From Sulfuricella sp. (lineage in GTDB: Bacteria; Pseudomonadota; Gammaproteobacteria; Burkholderiales; Sulfuricellaceae): DNA of 41,601 bases. The position numbers were made by a program, and so were the translations under genes. Position 1 is the first letter of the stretch. Each line of letters starts with the position of its first letter. The DNA is taken from positions 1-41,601 of the forward strand of contig JAQTNE010000018.1 of assembly GCA_028713975.1 (NCBI GenBank). Direction: 5' to 3'. Below the pieces are notes generated by a model. It was not told the DNA's origin, made no database searches, and saw nothing but the letters and a program-made list of their open reading frames with translations. Positions 6,695 through 16,693 of this stretch are shown here, in pieces.

Positions 6695-8197
6695 ATGACC
6701 GGATCAGGAAGAACATCAGAAAAAACAATGGGCTGGATGGATTTGCTGGCTTTTGGCCGAGACGAGATCAAGGCTCTGCACAAAACATGGATCGCTTTCT
6801 TCATCACGTTCTACGTCTGGTTCAACATGGCGCCGCTGGTATCGACGATCATCAAGGACACCGGCCTTACCCTGGATCAGCTCAAGGTGCTCGCCATCTG
6901 CAACGTGGCATTGACCGTCCCGATGCGCGTCGTTGTCGGCATGATCTGCGACCGGATCGGCCCGAGAAAAACCTTCAGTATCGTGATGTGGGCGATGGCC
7001 ATCCCGTGCGTCTGGTTCGCTTTTGCCACTTCCTACACGGAAATGCTGATCTCCAGGCTAATCCTGAGCGCGGTCGGCACGGGTTTTGTCGTGGGTATCG
7101 CCATGACCTCGCTCTGGTTCAAGCCGAGGGATGCAGGCTTTTCCCAAGGCGTTGAAGCCGGCCTCGGCAACTGGGGTTCTTCGCTGGCTGCAATCACCAT
7201 GCCGATCCTGGCGCTCACTTTGCTGGATAGCTGGAGATGGGCTGTCGCAATAAGCGGCGTGGTGATGTTTCTTTATGGCACGTACTACTGGTTTGCCATT
7301 ACCGACGGGCCCAAGGGCACAGTCAGGCCAGTCGCCAGAAAAGCCCAGGCAATCGAAGTCTCCACCTGGGGCGATCTGATTATTGCGATTCTCTGGACCA
7401 TCCCGCTCTGGGGCGTGCTTTCGCTTCTGGTCAGAATGGTAGTGAGCAAAGGTTATATCGCTGCCGATGTTTCATACATGCTGTATACCGTTATCGTCGT
7501 CATGGTGCTTTATCAGGTCTATGGCCTCATCAAGGTCAACGTGCCTATCCTCAAGAAAGGCGTGCCTGAAGACGACAAATACCGCTTCACCCAGGTCGGC
7601 ACCCTCTGCGCATCCTATGTTGTCACCTTCGGCGCCGAGCTTGCCGTTATCTCGATGCTTCCTTTCTTTTTTCAGAAGACGTTTGCATTAAGCCCGGTGA
7701 TGGCCGGCCTGTTCGGCTCGATGTTTGCGCTGATGAATTTCTTTTCCAGGGCGCTCGGCGGTTATGTTTCCGACCGTACCCCAACCAGAAAGCTCGCGCA
7801 CATGGTCTACCTTGCGGGCGTCACCGGCGGTTTTGTGCTGATGGGCATGATTACCCCTGAATGGCCATTAGCCGGTGCAGTTGTGGTGACGATCATCTGC
7901 GCCCTGTTTGTCACGGGTGGTTGCGGCACCACCTTTGCGCTGATCCCGTTTGTCAAGCGACGCATCACTGGAAATGTGGCGGGATATGCGGGCGCCTATG
8001 GCAACGTGGGGGCTGTCGTATATACCTCCGCGTATGTATTTCTGACTCCCAGCGAGTTCTTCCTGATGATCGGCGCGACTGCTGCTGCGGTATTTATCTT
8101 CTGCCTTTTCTCCTTGAAGGAGCCAGCCGGAGCGTTCGCCAAGGAATATCATCTCTCGTCTGTCGACAAGGAAATGATGGAAGGTGGCGGGCATTAA
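6695..8197 (+). CDS. narK: NarK1-type nitrate transporter (MFS, NNP family)
   Basis: A 500-residue inner-membrane major facilitator with about 12 hydrophobic segments. The ATG at 6695 is preferred over an in-frame TTG at 6659 because AAGGGGGA lies just upstream. A conserved arginine-containing helix 2 region (VPMRVVVGMICDRIGPRK) and the nitrate signature-like segment VEAGLGNWGSS match nitrate/nitrite porters, and a second one (GNVAGYAGAYGNVGAV) lies in the C-terminal half. NarK1-type proteins usually import nitrate with protons. It is followed after 85 bp by a second, different NarK, a tandem seen in several denitrifiers. Confidence 0.9.
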   Translation: MTGSGRTSEKTMGWMDLLAFGRDEIKALHKTWIAFFITFYVWFNMAPLVSTIIKDTGLTLDQLKVLAICNVALTVPMRVVVGMICDRIGPRKTFSIVMWAMAIPCVWFAFATSYTEMLISRLILSAVGTGFVVGIAMTSLWFKPRDAGFSQGVEAGLGNWGSSLAAITMPILALTLLDSWRWAVAISGVVMFLYGTYYWFAITDGPKGTVRPVARKAQAIEVSTWGDLIIAILWTIPLWGVLSLLVRMVVSKGYIAADVSYMLYTVIVVMVLYQVYGLIKVNVPILKKGVPEDDKYRFTQVGTLCASYVVTFGAELAVISMLPFFFQKTFALSPVMAGLFGSMFALMNFFSRALGGYVSDRTPTRKLAHMVYLAGVTGGFVLMGMITPEWPLAGAVVVTIICALFVTGGCGTTFALIPFVKRRITGNVAGYAGAYGNVGAVVYTSAYVFLTPSEFFLMIGATAAAVFIFCLFSLKEPAGAFAKEYHLSSVDKEMMEGGGH

Positions 8198-8282
8198 TTT
8201 AATTGAACAGTGTTGAAAGTCGCCAGGATAGTTAAGGCAATTAATTGTAATTTGGAAATAAATTCAAACAAGGAGATTGTGT

Positions 8283-9893
8283 ATGCCGAATATCAAAGAA
8301 TGGAATGCGGAAGACCACACATTCTGGGAAAACGAGGGGAGGGCGATCGCCAACCGCAATCTGTGGATTTCGATCCCCAACCTGCTGATGGGCTTCGCCG
8401 TATGGGTGATGTGGGGCATCATCACAGTGCAGATGCTGAATCTGGGCTTTCCATTCAAGCCGAACGAATTGTTCACGCTGACGGCGATTTCCGGCCTGGC
8501 GGGCGCCACGCTGCGCATTCCGGCTTCCTTCTTCATCCGCATCGCCGGTGGCCGCAACACCATCTTCCTGACCACGGCCCTGTTGATCATTCCCGCAGTG
8601 CTGACCGGCTTTGCGCTGCAGGACAAATCCACACCGTTGTGGGTGTTCCAGCTTGCCGCACTGCTTTCGGGTGTCGGCGGCGGCAACTTCGCCTGCTCAA
8701 TGTCCAACATCAACACCTTCTTCCCGAAGCGCCAGCAAGGCACGGCACTCGGCCTTAACGCCGGTCTCGGCAATTTCGGCGTAACCACCATGCAAGTGCT
8801 GATTCCGCTGGTAATGACCGCCGGCATCTTCGGCGCAATAGGCGGCGAGCCAATGACTCTGGTTAAAGACAGCGGCTGGATTTTCGGCAAGATCAAAGCG
8901 GGCACCCCTACTTTCATCCAGAACGCCGGCTTCATCTGGGCGGCCATCCTGATTCCCCTGGTCGCCGCCGCGTGGTACGGCATGAACAACCTGCTGACCG
9001 TCACGCCTAACCTGAACTCCACTGCCGGCGCTTTCGCCAAAATTCTGTACCTGTGGGGCATTACCTTCTTCATCACTATTGTGGGCCTGTATTTTTACCT
9101 GCCTGCACCGACCGGCTTGGGGCTGCTCAACATGTGGGTAGCGCTGCCGCTGATCATGGTCGCCACGCTGTTCGCGATGAAGTGGGCCGCATTCGGCGAA
9201 ATGAAGGGCAACATCGCCAAGCAGTTTGAAATTTTCCACAATAAGCACACCTGGTCGATGACCGTTCTTTATGTGCTGACATTCGGTTCGTTCATCGGCT
9301 TCTCGATGGCGGTACCACTGTCGATCACGGTGATTTTCGGCATCAGCCACGTCATTGATCCGGCTACCGGCCTGATGACGCACACCATCAAGAACCCTAA
9401 CGCGATTTCCGCCCTGACTTATGCCTGGATCGGCCCGTTCATCGGCGCACTGATCCGCCCGGTTGGCGGCTGGATCGCCGACAAGGTGGGCGGTTCCATC
9501 GTAACCCAGATCATTTCGGTGGTGATGGTGGTGGCTTCTGGCTATACCGGCTACATCATGATGCAGGCGTACAACTCGGCCACCCCGGAAATCTATTTCG
9601 TCCAGTTCATGATCTCGTTCATCGTGCTGTTCGCTGCCTCCGGCATTGGTAACGGTTCCACCTTCCGCACCGTCGGCGTGATTTTCGACCGTGTACAGGC
9701 TGGCCCGGTACTGGGATGGACGTCTGCTGTTGCTGCCTACGGCGCTTTCATCGCCCCGGTGGTGATCGGTGCCCAGATCAAGGCAGGTACGCCGCAGAAT
9801 GCGATGTACGGCTTCGCGATTTTCTACGCCCTGTGCCTGATCCTGAACTGGTGGTTCTACCTGCGCTCAGGTTCTGAAATTAAAAACCCTTGA
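8283..9893 (+). CDS. narK: NarK2-type nitrate/nitrite antiporter (MFS, NNP family)
   Basis: A 536-residue inner-membrane transporter with about 12 membrane segments. The ATG at 8283 has AGGAG seven bases upstream (8271-8275) and is preferred over a TTG six bases earlier. Signature motifs include MSNINTFFPKRQQGTALGLN and AGLGNFGVTT, which follow the E. coli NarK/NarU pattern, and the second half-signature GNGSTFRTVG. The NarK2 type exchanges external nitrate for internal nitrite, which suits the narGHJI genes beginning 114 bp downstream. A stem-loop terminator-like structure lies between this gene and narG. Confidence 0.92.
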   Translation: MPNIKEWNAEDHTFWENEGRAIANRNLWISIPNLLMGFAVWVMWGIITVQMLNLGFPFKPNELFTLTAISGLAGATLRIPASFFIRIAGGRNTIFLTTALLIIPAVLTGFALQDKSTPLWVFQLAALLSGVGGGNFACSMSNINTFFPKRQQGTALGLNAGLGNFGVTTMQVLIPLVMTAGIFGAIGGEPMTLVKDSGWIFGKIKAGTPTFIQNAGFIWAAILIPLVAAAWYGMNNLLTVTPNLNSTAGAFAKILYLWGITFFITIVGLYFYLPAPTGLGLLNMWVALPLIMVATLFAMKWAAFGEMKGNIAKQFEIFHNKHTWSMTVLYVLTFGSFIGFSMAVPLSITVIFGISHVIDPATGLMTHTIKNPNAISALTYAWIGPFIGALIRPVGGWIADKVGGSIVTQIISVVMVVASGYTGYIMMQAYNSATPEIYFVQFMISFIVLFAASGIGNGSTFRTVGVIFDRVQAGPVLGWTSAVAAYGAFIAPVVIGAQIKAGTPQNAMYGFAIFYALCLILNWWFYLRSGSEIKNP

Positions 9894-9925
9894 TGCTATA
9901 GTTAATTTTTAGAATCAGAATCAAC

Positions 9926-9960
9926 AATGGGGCGGCAGCCAATAGGCCGCCCCATTTTAA
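9926..9960 (+). terminator. Stem-loop between narK2 and narG
   Basis: AATGGGGCGGC (9926-9936) pairs perfectly with GCCGCCCCATT (9946-9956) around a 9-nt loop and is followed by TTAA. The strong 11-bp G/C stem with a short T tract fits an intrinsic, perhaps leaky, terminator. It may alternatively be an mRNA end protector separating transporter from reductase expression. Confidence 0.6.
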
Positions 9961-10007
9961 GTAAGAGGACCGGAATGCCGGTTCGCACTAATTAGGAGAG
10001 CACTGAA

Positions 10008-13000
10008 ATGAGTCACTTTCTCGACCGTCTGAAATTTTTTGAAAAAATCAAGGAGACCTTCTCCAACGACCACGGCATCGTTACCAACGAAGACCGTCAG
10101 TGGGAAGATGGTTACCGCCATCGCTGGCAGCACGACAAGGTGGTGCGTTCAACCCACGGCGTAAACTGCACCGGCGGCTGTTCCTGGAAAATTTTCGTCA
10201 AAAACGGTCTGGTCGCTTTCGAAATGCAGCAGACCGACTACCCGCGTACCCGCGAAGATTTGCCGGATCATGAGCCTCGCGGCTGCCAGCGTGGCGCGTC
10301 TTTTTCCTGGTATCTGTACAGTCCGCACCGGGTTAAATACCCGCTGATCCGCGGTCGTCTGCTTGATTTGTATCGCGCCGAGCGCAAGACCGGCAAAGAC
10401 CCGGTTGAAGCATGGGGTGCGATTCAGGCTGACGAAGCAAAGCGCAAGCAATACACCGCCGTGCGCGGCCTGGGTGGTTTCGTGCGCGCCAACTGGGAAG
10501 AAGTCAAAGAGATCATTGCTGCCGCCAACGTTTATACCACCAAGAAGTGGGGCCCGGATCGCATTTTCGGTTTCTCGCCAATTCCTGCCATGTCGCAGAT
10601 TTCCTACGCTTCCGGCGCGCGCTACCTGTCGCTGATCGGCGGTGCCTGCGGTTCGTTCTACGACTGGTATTGCGATTTACCCGCAGCATCCCCACAGACC
10701 TGGGGCGAACAGACCGACGTGCCTGAATCGGCCGACTGGTTCAACTCCAACTACATCATCGTCTGCGGCTCAAGCCTGCCGACCACGCGTACGCCGGATG
10801 CCCACTTCGTTTCCGAAGTGCGCTACAAGGGTGCAAAAGTGATTTCGATGGCGCCTGACTACGCCGAGTATTGCAAAGCGTCAGACCTGTGGATGCCGGT
10901 CAATCCGGGTAGCGACGCCGCCGCCTTCCTGGCGATGGGACACGTTGCACTGAAAGAATTCTACATCGACAAGCAAGACCCGTATTTCCAGGAATACGCA
11001 CGCAAGTACACCGACTTGCCGATTCAGGTGATGCTGCGCAAACATGGCGATGCCTATGTGTCAGACCGCTGCCTGCGCGCTTCCGATCTGGCCGACTCAC
11101 TGGGCGAGACCAACAACCCGGACTGGAAAACCATCGTTTACGACGAAAAATCCAAGAACTTTGTCGTGCCGAACGGCTCCATCGGCTTCCGCTGGGGCGA
11201 AGAAGGCAAATGGAACCTGCTGCCAAAGAATGCCGCCAACCAGCAGGAATTGCTGGCCGAACTCACCTGCATCAACAGCAAGGATGCCGTGGTTTCAGTC
11301 GGCTTCCCGCATTTTGAACCGGGTGAAGGCGATTTGCTGTACCGCAATGTGCCGGTGCGCAAAGTCAAGCTGGCCAATGGCGAAGAAGCGCTGGTCACCT
11401 CCGTGTTCGACATGCAGGTTGCGCAATACGGTATCGACCGCGGTCTGGGCGGCGGCAATGTCGCCAAGGACTACAACGACGCTTCCGTAGCCTACACCCC
11501 GGCCTGGGCTTCCAAGGTTACCGGCGTCAAGGCTGCCGACCTCGAGCTCACTGGTCGTGAATTTGCCTATACCGCAGCCAAGACCCATGGCAAATCCATG
11601 GTCATCATGGGCGCCGCGATCAACCACTGGTATCACAACGACATGATGTACCGTGGCGTGATGAACCTGCTGCATATCTGCGGTTGCGTGGGTCAATCCG
11701 GCGGCGGCTGGGCACACTATGTGGGCCAGGAAAAGCTGCGCCCGCAGGCTGGCTGGGCACCGATTGCTTTCGCGCTCGACTGGCAGCGTCCGCCACGTCA
11801 CATGAACTCCACTTCCTTCTGGTATTTCCATACCGACCAGTGGCGTTACGAGACCCTCCGTGGCGACAACCTCACCTCACCCGCCGGCAGGGGCAAGTAC
11901 AAGGGCTACTCGCTGGCCGATTACAACGTCGCCGCAATACGCATGGGCTGGCTGCCGTCCGCGCCGCACTGGAACACCAACCCGCTGGATCTGGTCAGCG
12001 AAGCAGAAGCAGCCGGCGCGACCGATGAAGCCAGCATTGCCAAGCACGTTGTCGGCAAGCTCAAGGACGGCTCGCTGGATGTCGCGTTTGCCGACCCGGA
12101 TGCCCCGGAAAACTGGCCGCGCAACCTGTTCGTCTGGCGCGCCAACCTGATCGGCTCGTCGGCCAAGGGCCACGAGTATTTCCTCAAGCACCTGCTCGGC
12201 GCGCAGAACGGCGTGCTGCAGGAGTCCGGTGCCGGCAGCGAAAACAAGCTGGTCAAGTGGCACGACGAAGCGCCAATCGGCAAGCTGGACCTGATGGTCG
12301 ACATCAACTTCCGCCTGAACTCCACCGGCTCCTACTCCGATATCGTGCTGCCGACCGCAACCTGGTACGAGAAGAACGACCTCAACACCACCGACATGCA
12401 CCCCTTCATGCATCCGCTGTCGGAAGCCGTATCGCCGGGTTGGCAGTCCAAGTCAGACTGGCAGATCTTCAAGAATATCGCAGAGGCTTTCTCGAAGCTG
12501 GCCGAAAAACACCTTGGCACCCGCAAGGACATCATTGCCCTGCCGATGCAGCACGATTCGCCATTTGAAATGGCCCAGCCGTTCGGCGAAGTCAAGGACT
12601 GGAAGAAAGGCGAATGCGATCCGATTCCGGGTAAAACCATGCCGCTGCTCAAGGTGGTCGAGCGCAATTTTGCCGACACCTACAAGAAGTACATCGCGGT
12701 CGGCCCATTGATGGTCAAGCTGGGCAACACCGTCAAGGGTATCGAGTGGAATACCGAGATGGAGTATGACCAGTTGAAGGTCATGAACGGCACCGTAAAA
12801 GTGCCGGGTGTTTCCTTCGGCATGCCATCCCTCGAGGAAGACATCAGCGTGTGCGACTCGGTGTTACGCATGGCGCCGGAAACCTGCGGCGAAGTCGCCC
12901 ACAAGGCCTGGAACGCGCTGTCCAAGAAGACCGGCATCGACCATCACCATCTGTACTCGGCCCGCCATGAGGACAAAATCACGTTCAGCGACATCCAGGT

Positions 13001-13763
13001 GCAGCCGCGCAAGATCATCACCGCGCCAACCTGGTCGGGGATCGAGTCTGAAACGGTGTCCTACACCTCGTGCTATACCAACATCCATGAGCACATTCCG
13101 TTCCGCACCCTGACCGGCCGTGCCCATTTCTATCAGGATCACGAATGGATGCTGGACTTCGGCGAAGGCTTCTGTGTGCACAAACCGCCACAGGACATGC
13201 ATTCGTTCGACAAGCTCTCGCCGAGCATCCTGGCGGAGAAGCACATCAAGCTGAAATGGATCACACCGCATTCCAAGTGGGGCATCCATTCGACCTACCA
13301 GGACAACCTGCGCATGCTGACCCTGTTCCGTGGCGGCCCCTACGTCTGGATCTCCGAAATCGATGCCAAGGCAGCCGGTATCGAAGACAACGACTGGGTC
13401 GAGGCGATCAACCACAACGGTGCGACAGTGGCGCGGGCAGTGGTTTCGCAACGTGTGTCGCGCGGCGTGGCCATGATGTACCACGCTCAGGAGAAGATCG
13501 TGAACGTGCCCGGATCGAATACCACCGGCAAGCGTGGCGGCATTCTCAACTCGGTGACACGCGTCGTCATGAAGCCGACCAACATGATCGGCGGTTACGT
13601 GCAGCTGGCTTACGGCTTCAACTACTACGGTACGGTGGGCAGTAACCGCGACACCGAGATCATCATGCGCAAGGTAGCCGATAAGGACGTTGACTGGCTG
13701 GAACGGCCACTCACTCCGGAACGGGAAGCCCAACTCAACCCACCCGGCATCGGCAAGCGTTGA
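10008..13763 (+). CDS. narG: Respiratory nitrate reductase alpha subunit NarG
   Basis: A 1251-residue molybdenum-bisMGD catalytic subunit on the cytoplasmic face of the membrane-bound NarGHI complex, reducing nitrate to nitrite. The FS0 [4Fe-4S] ligands are visible as His50-x3-Cys54-x3-Cys58 and Cys93. The expected Mo ligand is Asp237 in GEQTDVPESADW. Length and the HGVNCTGGCSWK motif match the NarG family closely. There is no Tat signal of the archaeal or periplasmic type, so the active site faces the cytoplasm. The start ATG has TAGGAGA upstream, and narH follows after 35 bp. Confidence 0.97.
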   Translation: MSHFLDRLKFFEKIKETFSNDHGIVTNEDRQWEDGYRHRWQHDKVVRSTHGVNCTGGCSWKIFVKNGLVAFEMQQTDYPRTREDLPDHEPRGCQRGASFSWYLYSPHRVKYPLIRGRLLDLYRAERKTGKDPVEAWGAIQADEAKRKQYTAVRGLGGFVRANWEEVKEIIAAANVYTTKKWGPDRIFGFSPIPAMSQISYASGARYLSLIGGACGSFYDWYCDLPAASPQTWGEQTDVPESADWFNSNYIIVCGSSLPTTRTPDAHFVSEVRYKGAKVISMAPDYAEYCKASDLWMPVNPGSDAAAFLAMGHVALKEFYIDKQDPYFQEYARKYTDLPIQVMLRKHGDAYVSDRCLRASDLADSLGETNNPDWKTIVYDEKSKNFVVPNGSIGFRWGEEGKWNLLPKNAANQQELLAELTCINSKDAVVSVGFPHFEPGEGDLLYRNVPVRKVKLANGEEALVTSVFDMQVAQYGIDRGLGGGNVAKDYNDASVAYTPAWASKVTGVKAADLELTGREFAYTAAKTHGKSMVIMGAAINHWYHNDMMYRGVMNLLHICGCVGQSGGGWAHYVGQEKLRPQAGWAPIAFALDWQRPPRHMNSTSFWYFHTDQWRYETLRGDNLTSPAGRGKYKGYSLADYNVAAIRMGWLPSAPHWNTNPLDLVSEAEAAGATDEASIAKHVVGKLKDGSLDVAFADPDAPENWPRNLFVWRANLIGSSAKGHEYFLKHLLGAQNGVLQESGAGSENKLVKWHDEAPIGKLDLMVDINFRLNSTGSYSDIVLPTATWYEKNDLNTTDMHPFMHPLSEAVSPGWQSKSDWQIFKNIAEAFSKLAEKHLGTRKDIIALPMQHDSPFEMAQPFGEVKDWKKGECDPIPGKTMPLLKVVERNFADTYKKYIAVGPLMVKLGNTVKGIEWNTEMEYDQLKVMNGTVKVPGVSFGMPSLEEDISVCDSVLRMAPETCGEVAHKAWNALSKKTGIDHHHLYSARHEDKITFSDIQVQPRKIITAPTWSGIESETVSYTSCYTNIHEHIPFRTLTGRAHFYQDHEWMLDFGEGFCVHKPPQDMHSFDKLSPSILAEKHIKLKWITPHSKWGIHSTYQDNLRMLTLFRGGPYVWISEIDAKAAGIEDNDWVEAINHNGATVARAVVSQRVSRGVAMMYHAQEKIVNVPGSNTTGKRGGILNSVTRVVMKPTNMIGGYVQLAYGFNYYGTVGSNRDTEIIMRKVADKDVDWLERPLTPEREAQLNPPGIGKR

Positions 13764-13798
13764 TCGCAAGCGTGAACAGGATAAATTAGGAGAAACAC

Positions 13799-15346
13799 AT
13801 GAAAATACGTGCACAATTTGCGTTTGTCTTCAATCTGGACAAATGTATCGGCTGCCACACCTGCTCGGTAACGTGCAAAAACACGTGGACCAATCGCAAG
13901 GGCGTGGAATATGTCTGGTTCAACAACGTCGAATCCAAGCCTGGCATCGGCTATCCCAAGCAGTGGGAAAACCAGGAAAAATGGAACGGTGGCTGGACAA
14001 TGGACGGCGGTAAGCTGGAACTGAAATCCGGCGGCAGATTTTCCAAGCTGCTCAACATTTTCGCCAATCCGGATCTGCCGGAAATCGACGATTACTACGA
14101 GCCGTTCACCTACAACTACGCACGCCTGCAAAATGCACCGTTGTCCGAGGCTGCGCCAACCGCACGCCCGCTGTCGATGATCACCGGCGACCCCATGGAA
14201 AAAATCACCTGGGGCCCGAACTGGGAAGACGACCTGGCCGGTGAATACGCCAAGCGTAGCGTGGACAAGAACATGGATAACGTCCAGAAGGCGATGTACG
14301 GCCAGTTCGAGAACACCTTCAACCTGTATTTGCCGCGCATCTGCAACCACTGCCTGAACCCGGCCTGCGTTGCGGCCTGCCCGTCCGGCTCGATCTACAA
14401 GCGCGAAGAAGATGGCATCGTGCTGGTCGATCAGGACAAATGCCGTGGCTGGCGTTTCTGCATGAGCGCATGCCCGTACAAAAAAGTGTATTACAACTGG
14501 GAATCCGGCAAGGCCGAGAAGTGCATCGGCTGCTTCCCGCGCGTCGAGTCCGGCATGCCGACGGTGTGTTCCGAGTCGTGCGTGGGCCGCATCCGCTACA
14601 ACGGCATCATGCTGTATGACGCCGACCGTATCGAAGAGATGGCTAGCGTCACCAATGAGCAGGATCTGTACGAAGCGCAGTGCAAGATATTCCTCGACCC
14701 CAACGACCCTGAAGTGATTGCTGCCGCCCTTGCCGAAGGCATCAACGAAGACTGGATCAAGGCCGCACAGAAATCGCCAATCTACAAAATGGCGATCGAC
14801 TGGAAAATTGCGTTCCCGATGCACCCCGAGTACCGCACCTTGCCAATGGTCTGGTATGTACCGCCACTGTCGCCAGTGCAATCCCAGATCGACCAGGGCA
14901 ACCTGCCGGTCGGCCCGGACGGCGCCATCCCGCTGGCGGGAACAATGCGCACGCCGACCCGCTACCTTGCCAACCTGCTTACCGCAGGCAAGGAAGAGCC
15001 GATCACCACTGCGCTGAACCGCCTCATCGCCATGCGCAGCTACCAGCGTTCGGTGCACGTTGAAGGCGTGGCGGATACGCGGGCTCTCGAAGCGGCCGGC
15101 ATCACCGAAGATCAGGCCAAGGAAATGTATCGTTACCTGGCGATTGCCAACTACGAAGATCGTTTTGTCATCCCTACCGGCCACGAAGAAGAGCGTCTTG
15201 CCGACGCACACGGCTTCCAGGGTCAGAACGGCTTCACGTTCGGCAATGATTCTTCAGTTGGCATCAGCAAGATTTCCCTGTTCCCGAGGCGTCGCAAGGA
15301 ATCGATGGAACCCGCCGAACTGGCGCCATCGGCTGACAAGAGCTAA
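13799..15346 (+). CDS. narH: Respiratory nitrate reductase beta subunit NarH
   Basis: A 515-residue electron-transfer subunit that carries electrons from NarI haems to NarG. Four cysteine clusters are visible: Cys16-x2-Cys19-x2-Cys22-x3-Cys26 near the N-terminus, CNHCLNPAC-VAAC (about 181-193), CRGWRFCMSAC (about 214-224) and CIGC...C...C after 241. The Trp in CRGWRFC replaces a cysteine and marks the [3Fe-4S] cluster typical of NarH. The start has TTAGGAGA upstream. It is 11 bp from narJ and clearly in the same operon. Confidence 0.97.
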   Translation: MKIRAQFAFVFNLDKCIGCHTCSVTCKNTWTNRKGVEYVWFNNVESKPGIGYPKQWENQEKWNGGWTMDGGKLELKSGGRFSKLLNIFANPDLPEIDDYYEPFTYNYARLQNAPLSEAAPTARPLSMITGDPMEKITWGPNWEDDLAGEYAKRSVDKNMDNVQKAMYGQFENTFNLYLPRICNHCLNPACVAACPSGSIYKREEDGIVLVDQDKCRGWRFCMSACPYKKVYYNWESGKAEKCIGCFPRVESGMPTVCSESCVGRIRYNGIMLYDADRIEEMASVTNEQDLYEAQCKIFLDPNDPEVIAAALAEGINEDWIKAAQKSPIYKMAIDWKIAFPMHPEYRTLPMVWYVPPLSPVQSQIDQGNLPVGPDGAIPLAGTMRTPTRYLANLLTAGKEEPITTALNRLIAMRSYQRSVHVEGVADTRALEAAGITEDQAKEMYRYLAIANYEDRFVIPTGHEEERLADAHGFQGQNGFTFGNDSSVGISKISLFPRRRKESMEPAELAPSADKS

Positions 15347-15357
15347 GAGGATAAATC

Positions 15358-15882
15358 ATGAATACCTACAAAATACTATCGGCTTTGCTGGAGTATCCGG
15401 AACAGGAACTTTTCGACAATCTGCCGGCCATCAAATCTCTGCTTGACGAGATGGTCGACAGCGACGCGGCGGAAGTCGCTGAGATGAAGAAGTTCATAAG
15501 CTGGCTTGAACGCGGAGACCAAACCGAAATCCAGGCCGATTACGTAAAAACTTTCGATATGGCACCGGAACACAGCTTGCATTTGACTCACCATTTCTTC
15601 GGTGACGATAACGACAAGAACCGTGGGCCGGCACTGATCGACCTGGGTGAACTGTACAAGGATTACGGCGTGAAGCAGGTGACCAACGAGTTGCCTGATT
15701 ATCTGCCGCTGATCCTGGAATTTGTCGCAATGCAGGATGAGGAAGAAGCAAGAAGGTTTTTGTCCGATGCCAGCAAGGTTCTGACGGTATTGGCCAACAA
15801 CCTGAGCAAGGCCAATAGCCCGTATGCGCCGCTGATTACCATCATCAAGAACCGTGCCACACCGACCTGTATTGCTGCTTAA
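15358..15882 (+). CDS. narJ: Nitrate reductase molybdenum cofactor assembly chaperone NarJ
   Basis: A 174-residue cytoplasmic chaperone of the TorD/NarJ helical family. It holds NarGH while the molybdenum cofactor and FS0 cluster are inserted. It begins MNTYKILSALLEYPEQEL, the typical first helix with the LLxYP motif, and contains YVKTFDMAPEHSLHLTHHFFGDD, matching the NarJ core. It is shorter than E. coli NarJ (about 236 residues), missing mainly the variable C-terminal tail. Short NarJ proteins are common in other denitrifiers. It lies 11 bp after narH and 11 bp before narI. Confidence 0.93.
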   Translation: MNTYKILSALLEYPEQELFDNLPAIKSLLDEMVDSDAAEVAEMKKFISWLERGDQTEIQADYVKTFDMAPEHSLHLTHHFFGDDNDKNRGPALIDLGELYKDYGVKQVTNELPDYLPLILEFVAMQDEEEARRFLSDASKVLTVLANNLSKANSPYAPLITIIKNRATPTCIAA

Positions 15883-15893
15883 GGAGGAATAAA

Positions 15894-16607
15894 ATGAACG
15901 AAGATATTTTCAGCTGGAATAATTTACTTTTTGGCATTTATCCCTATGTCTGCCTTAGCGTATTCGTGATCGGCAGCTGGGTGCGTTTCGACCGCGAGCA
16001 GTACGGCTGGACCAGTGCGTCCAGCCAGATGCTCTCGACCGCTGGAGTACGTTGGGCCAGCAATCTGTTCCATATCGGCGTGATTGCGATTTTCTTCGGT
16101 CACATGGTGGGCCTGTTGACGCCGCACAAAGTGTTTCTGATGATCATGCCGGACATCGCCCACCAATACCTCGCCATCTCCCTGGGTGCGGTTTTTGGCG
16201 CGCTGGCTCTGATTGGCGGCGGCATTTTGTGGGTTCGGCGCTACACCAATCGGCGCATTTCGGTTACCAGCCGCGGTTCTGACAAGTTCATCCTGTCCTG
16301 GATTATGGCCACGCTGATTCTTGGCCTCACGACCATCCCGGTATCCATCGGCCACGCCGGCCATGGTGACCCACGCGTGGTGACCGCCATGGCTGAGTGG
16401 ATCCAGAGCATCATGTACCTGTATCCGAATCCGGCTTATCTGGAAGGCGTTGATACTATTTTCAAACTGCACGTGTTCTTCGGCATGACAGTATTCCTGC
16501 TCTTCCCGTTCACCCGTCTGGTTCACATCTGGAGCGCCCCGATCGGCTATCTGACAAGGTCCTACCAGATTGTGCGCAGCAAAAAAGTGAAGTATCAGAG
16601 TCGTTAA
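15894..16607 (+). CDS. narI: Respiratory nitrate reductase gamma subunit NarI
   Basis: A 237-residue integral membrane dihaem cytochrome b that oxidises quinol and passes electrons to NarH. Five hydrophobic segments are visible (about 10-30, 52-73, 88-112, 127-148 and 185-205). Histidines near 56 and 66 (SNLFHIG, FFGHM) and a C-terminal pair, KLHVFFGM and RLVHIW, match the four haem ligands. AAGGAGGA lies just upstream of the ATG. It closes the narGHJI core, and an inverted repeat follows 26 bp after the stop. Confidence 0.95.
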   Translation: MNEDIFSWNNLLFGIYPYVCLSVFVIGSWVRFDREQYGWTSASSQMLSTAGVRWASNLFHIGVIAIFFGHMVGLLTPHKVFLMIMPDIAHQYLAISLGAVFGALALIGGGILWVRRYTNRRISVTSRGSDKFILSWIMATLILGLTTIPVSIGHAGHGDPRVVTAMAEWIQSIMYLYPNPAYLEGVDTIFKLHVFFGMTVFLLFPFTRLVHIWSAPIGYLTRSYQIVRSKKVKYQSR

Positions 16608-16633
16608 TTGATTTAAGCGTTATTTGTGTTCAA

Positions 16634-16664
16634 ATGCGCTGCTCTTGACGAAAGAGCAGCGCAT
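16634..16664 (+). terminator. 13-bp perfect stem-loop after narI
   Basis: ATGCGCTGCTCTT (16634-16646) is fully complementary to AAGAGCAGCGCAT (16652-16664) around a 5-nt loop. No T tract follows on the plus strand, so complete intrinsic termination is doubtful. The structure may protect the 3' end of narGHJI mRNA and set a lower level for the cytochrome gene downstream. Confidence 0.45.
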
Positions 16665-16693
16665 CTGGCACCTGATGTTAATGAAGTGAAATA

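Noticed and set aside
9894..10007. FNR site before narG (TTGAT at about 9889 or ATCAA near 9920)
   Set aside because: Each is a single half-site with no matching partner at the right spacing.
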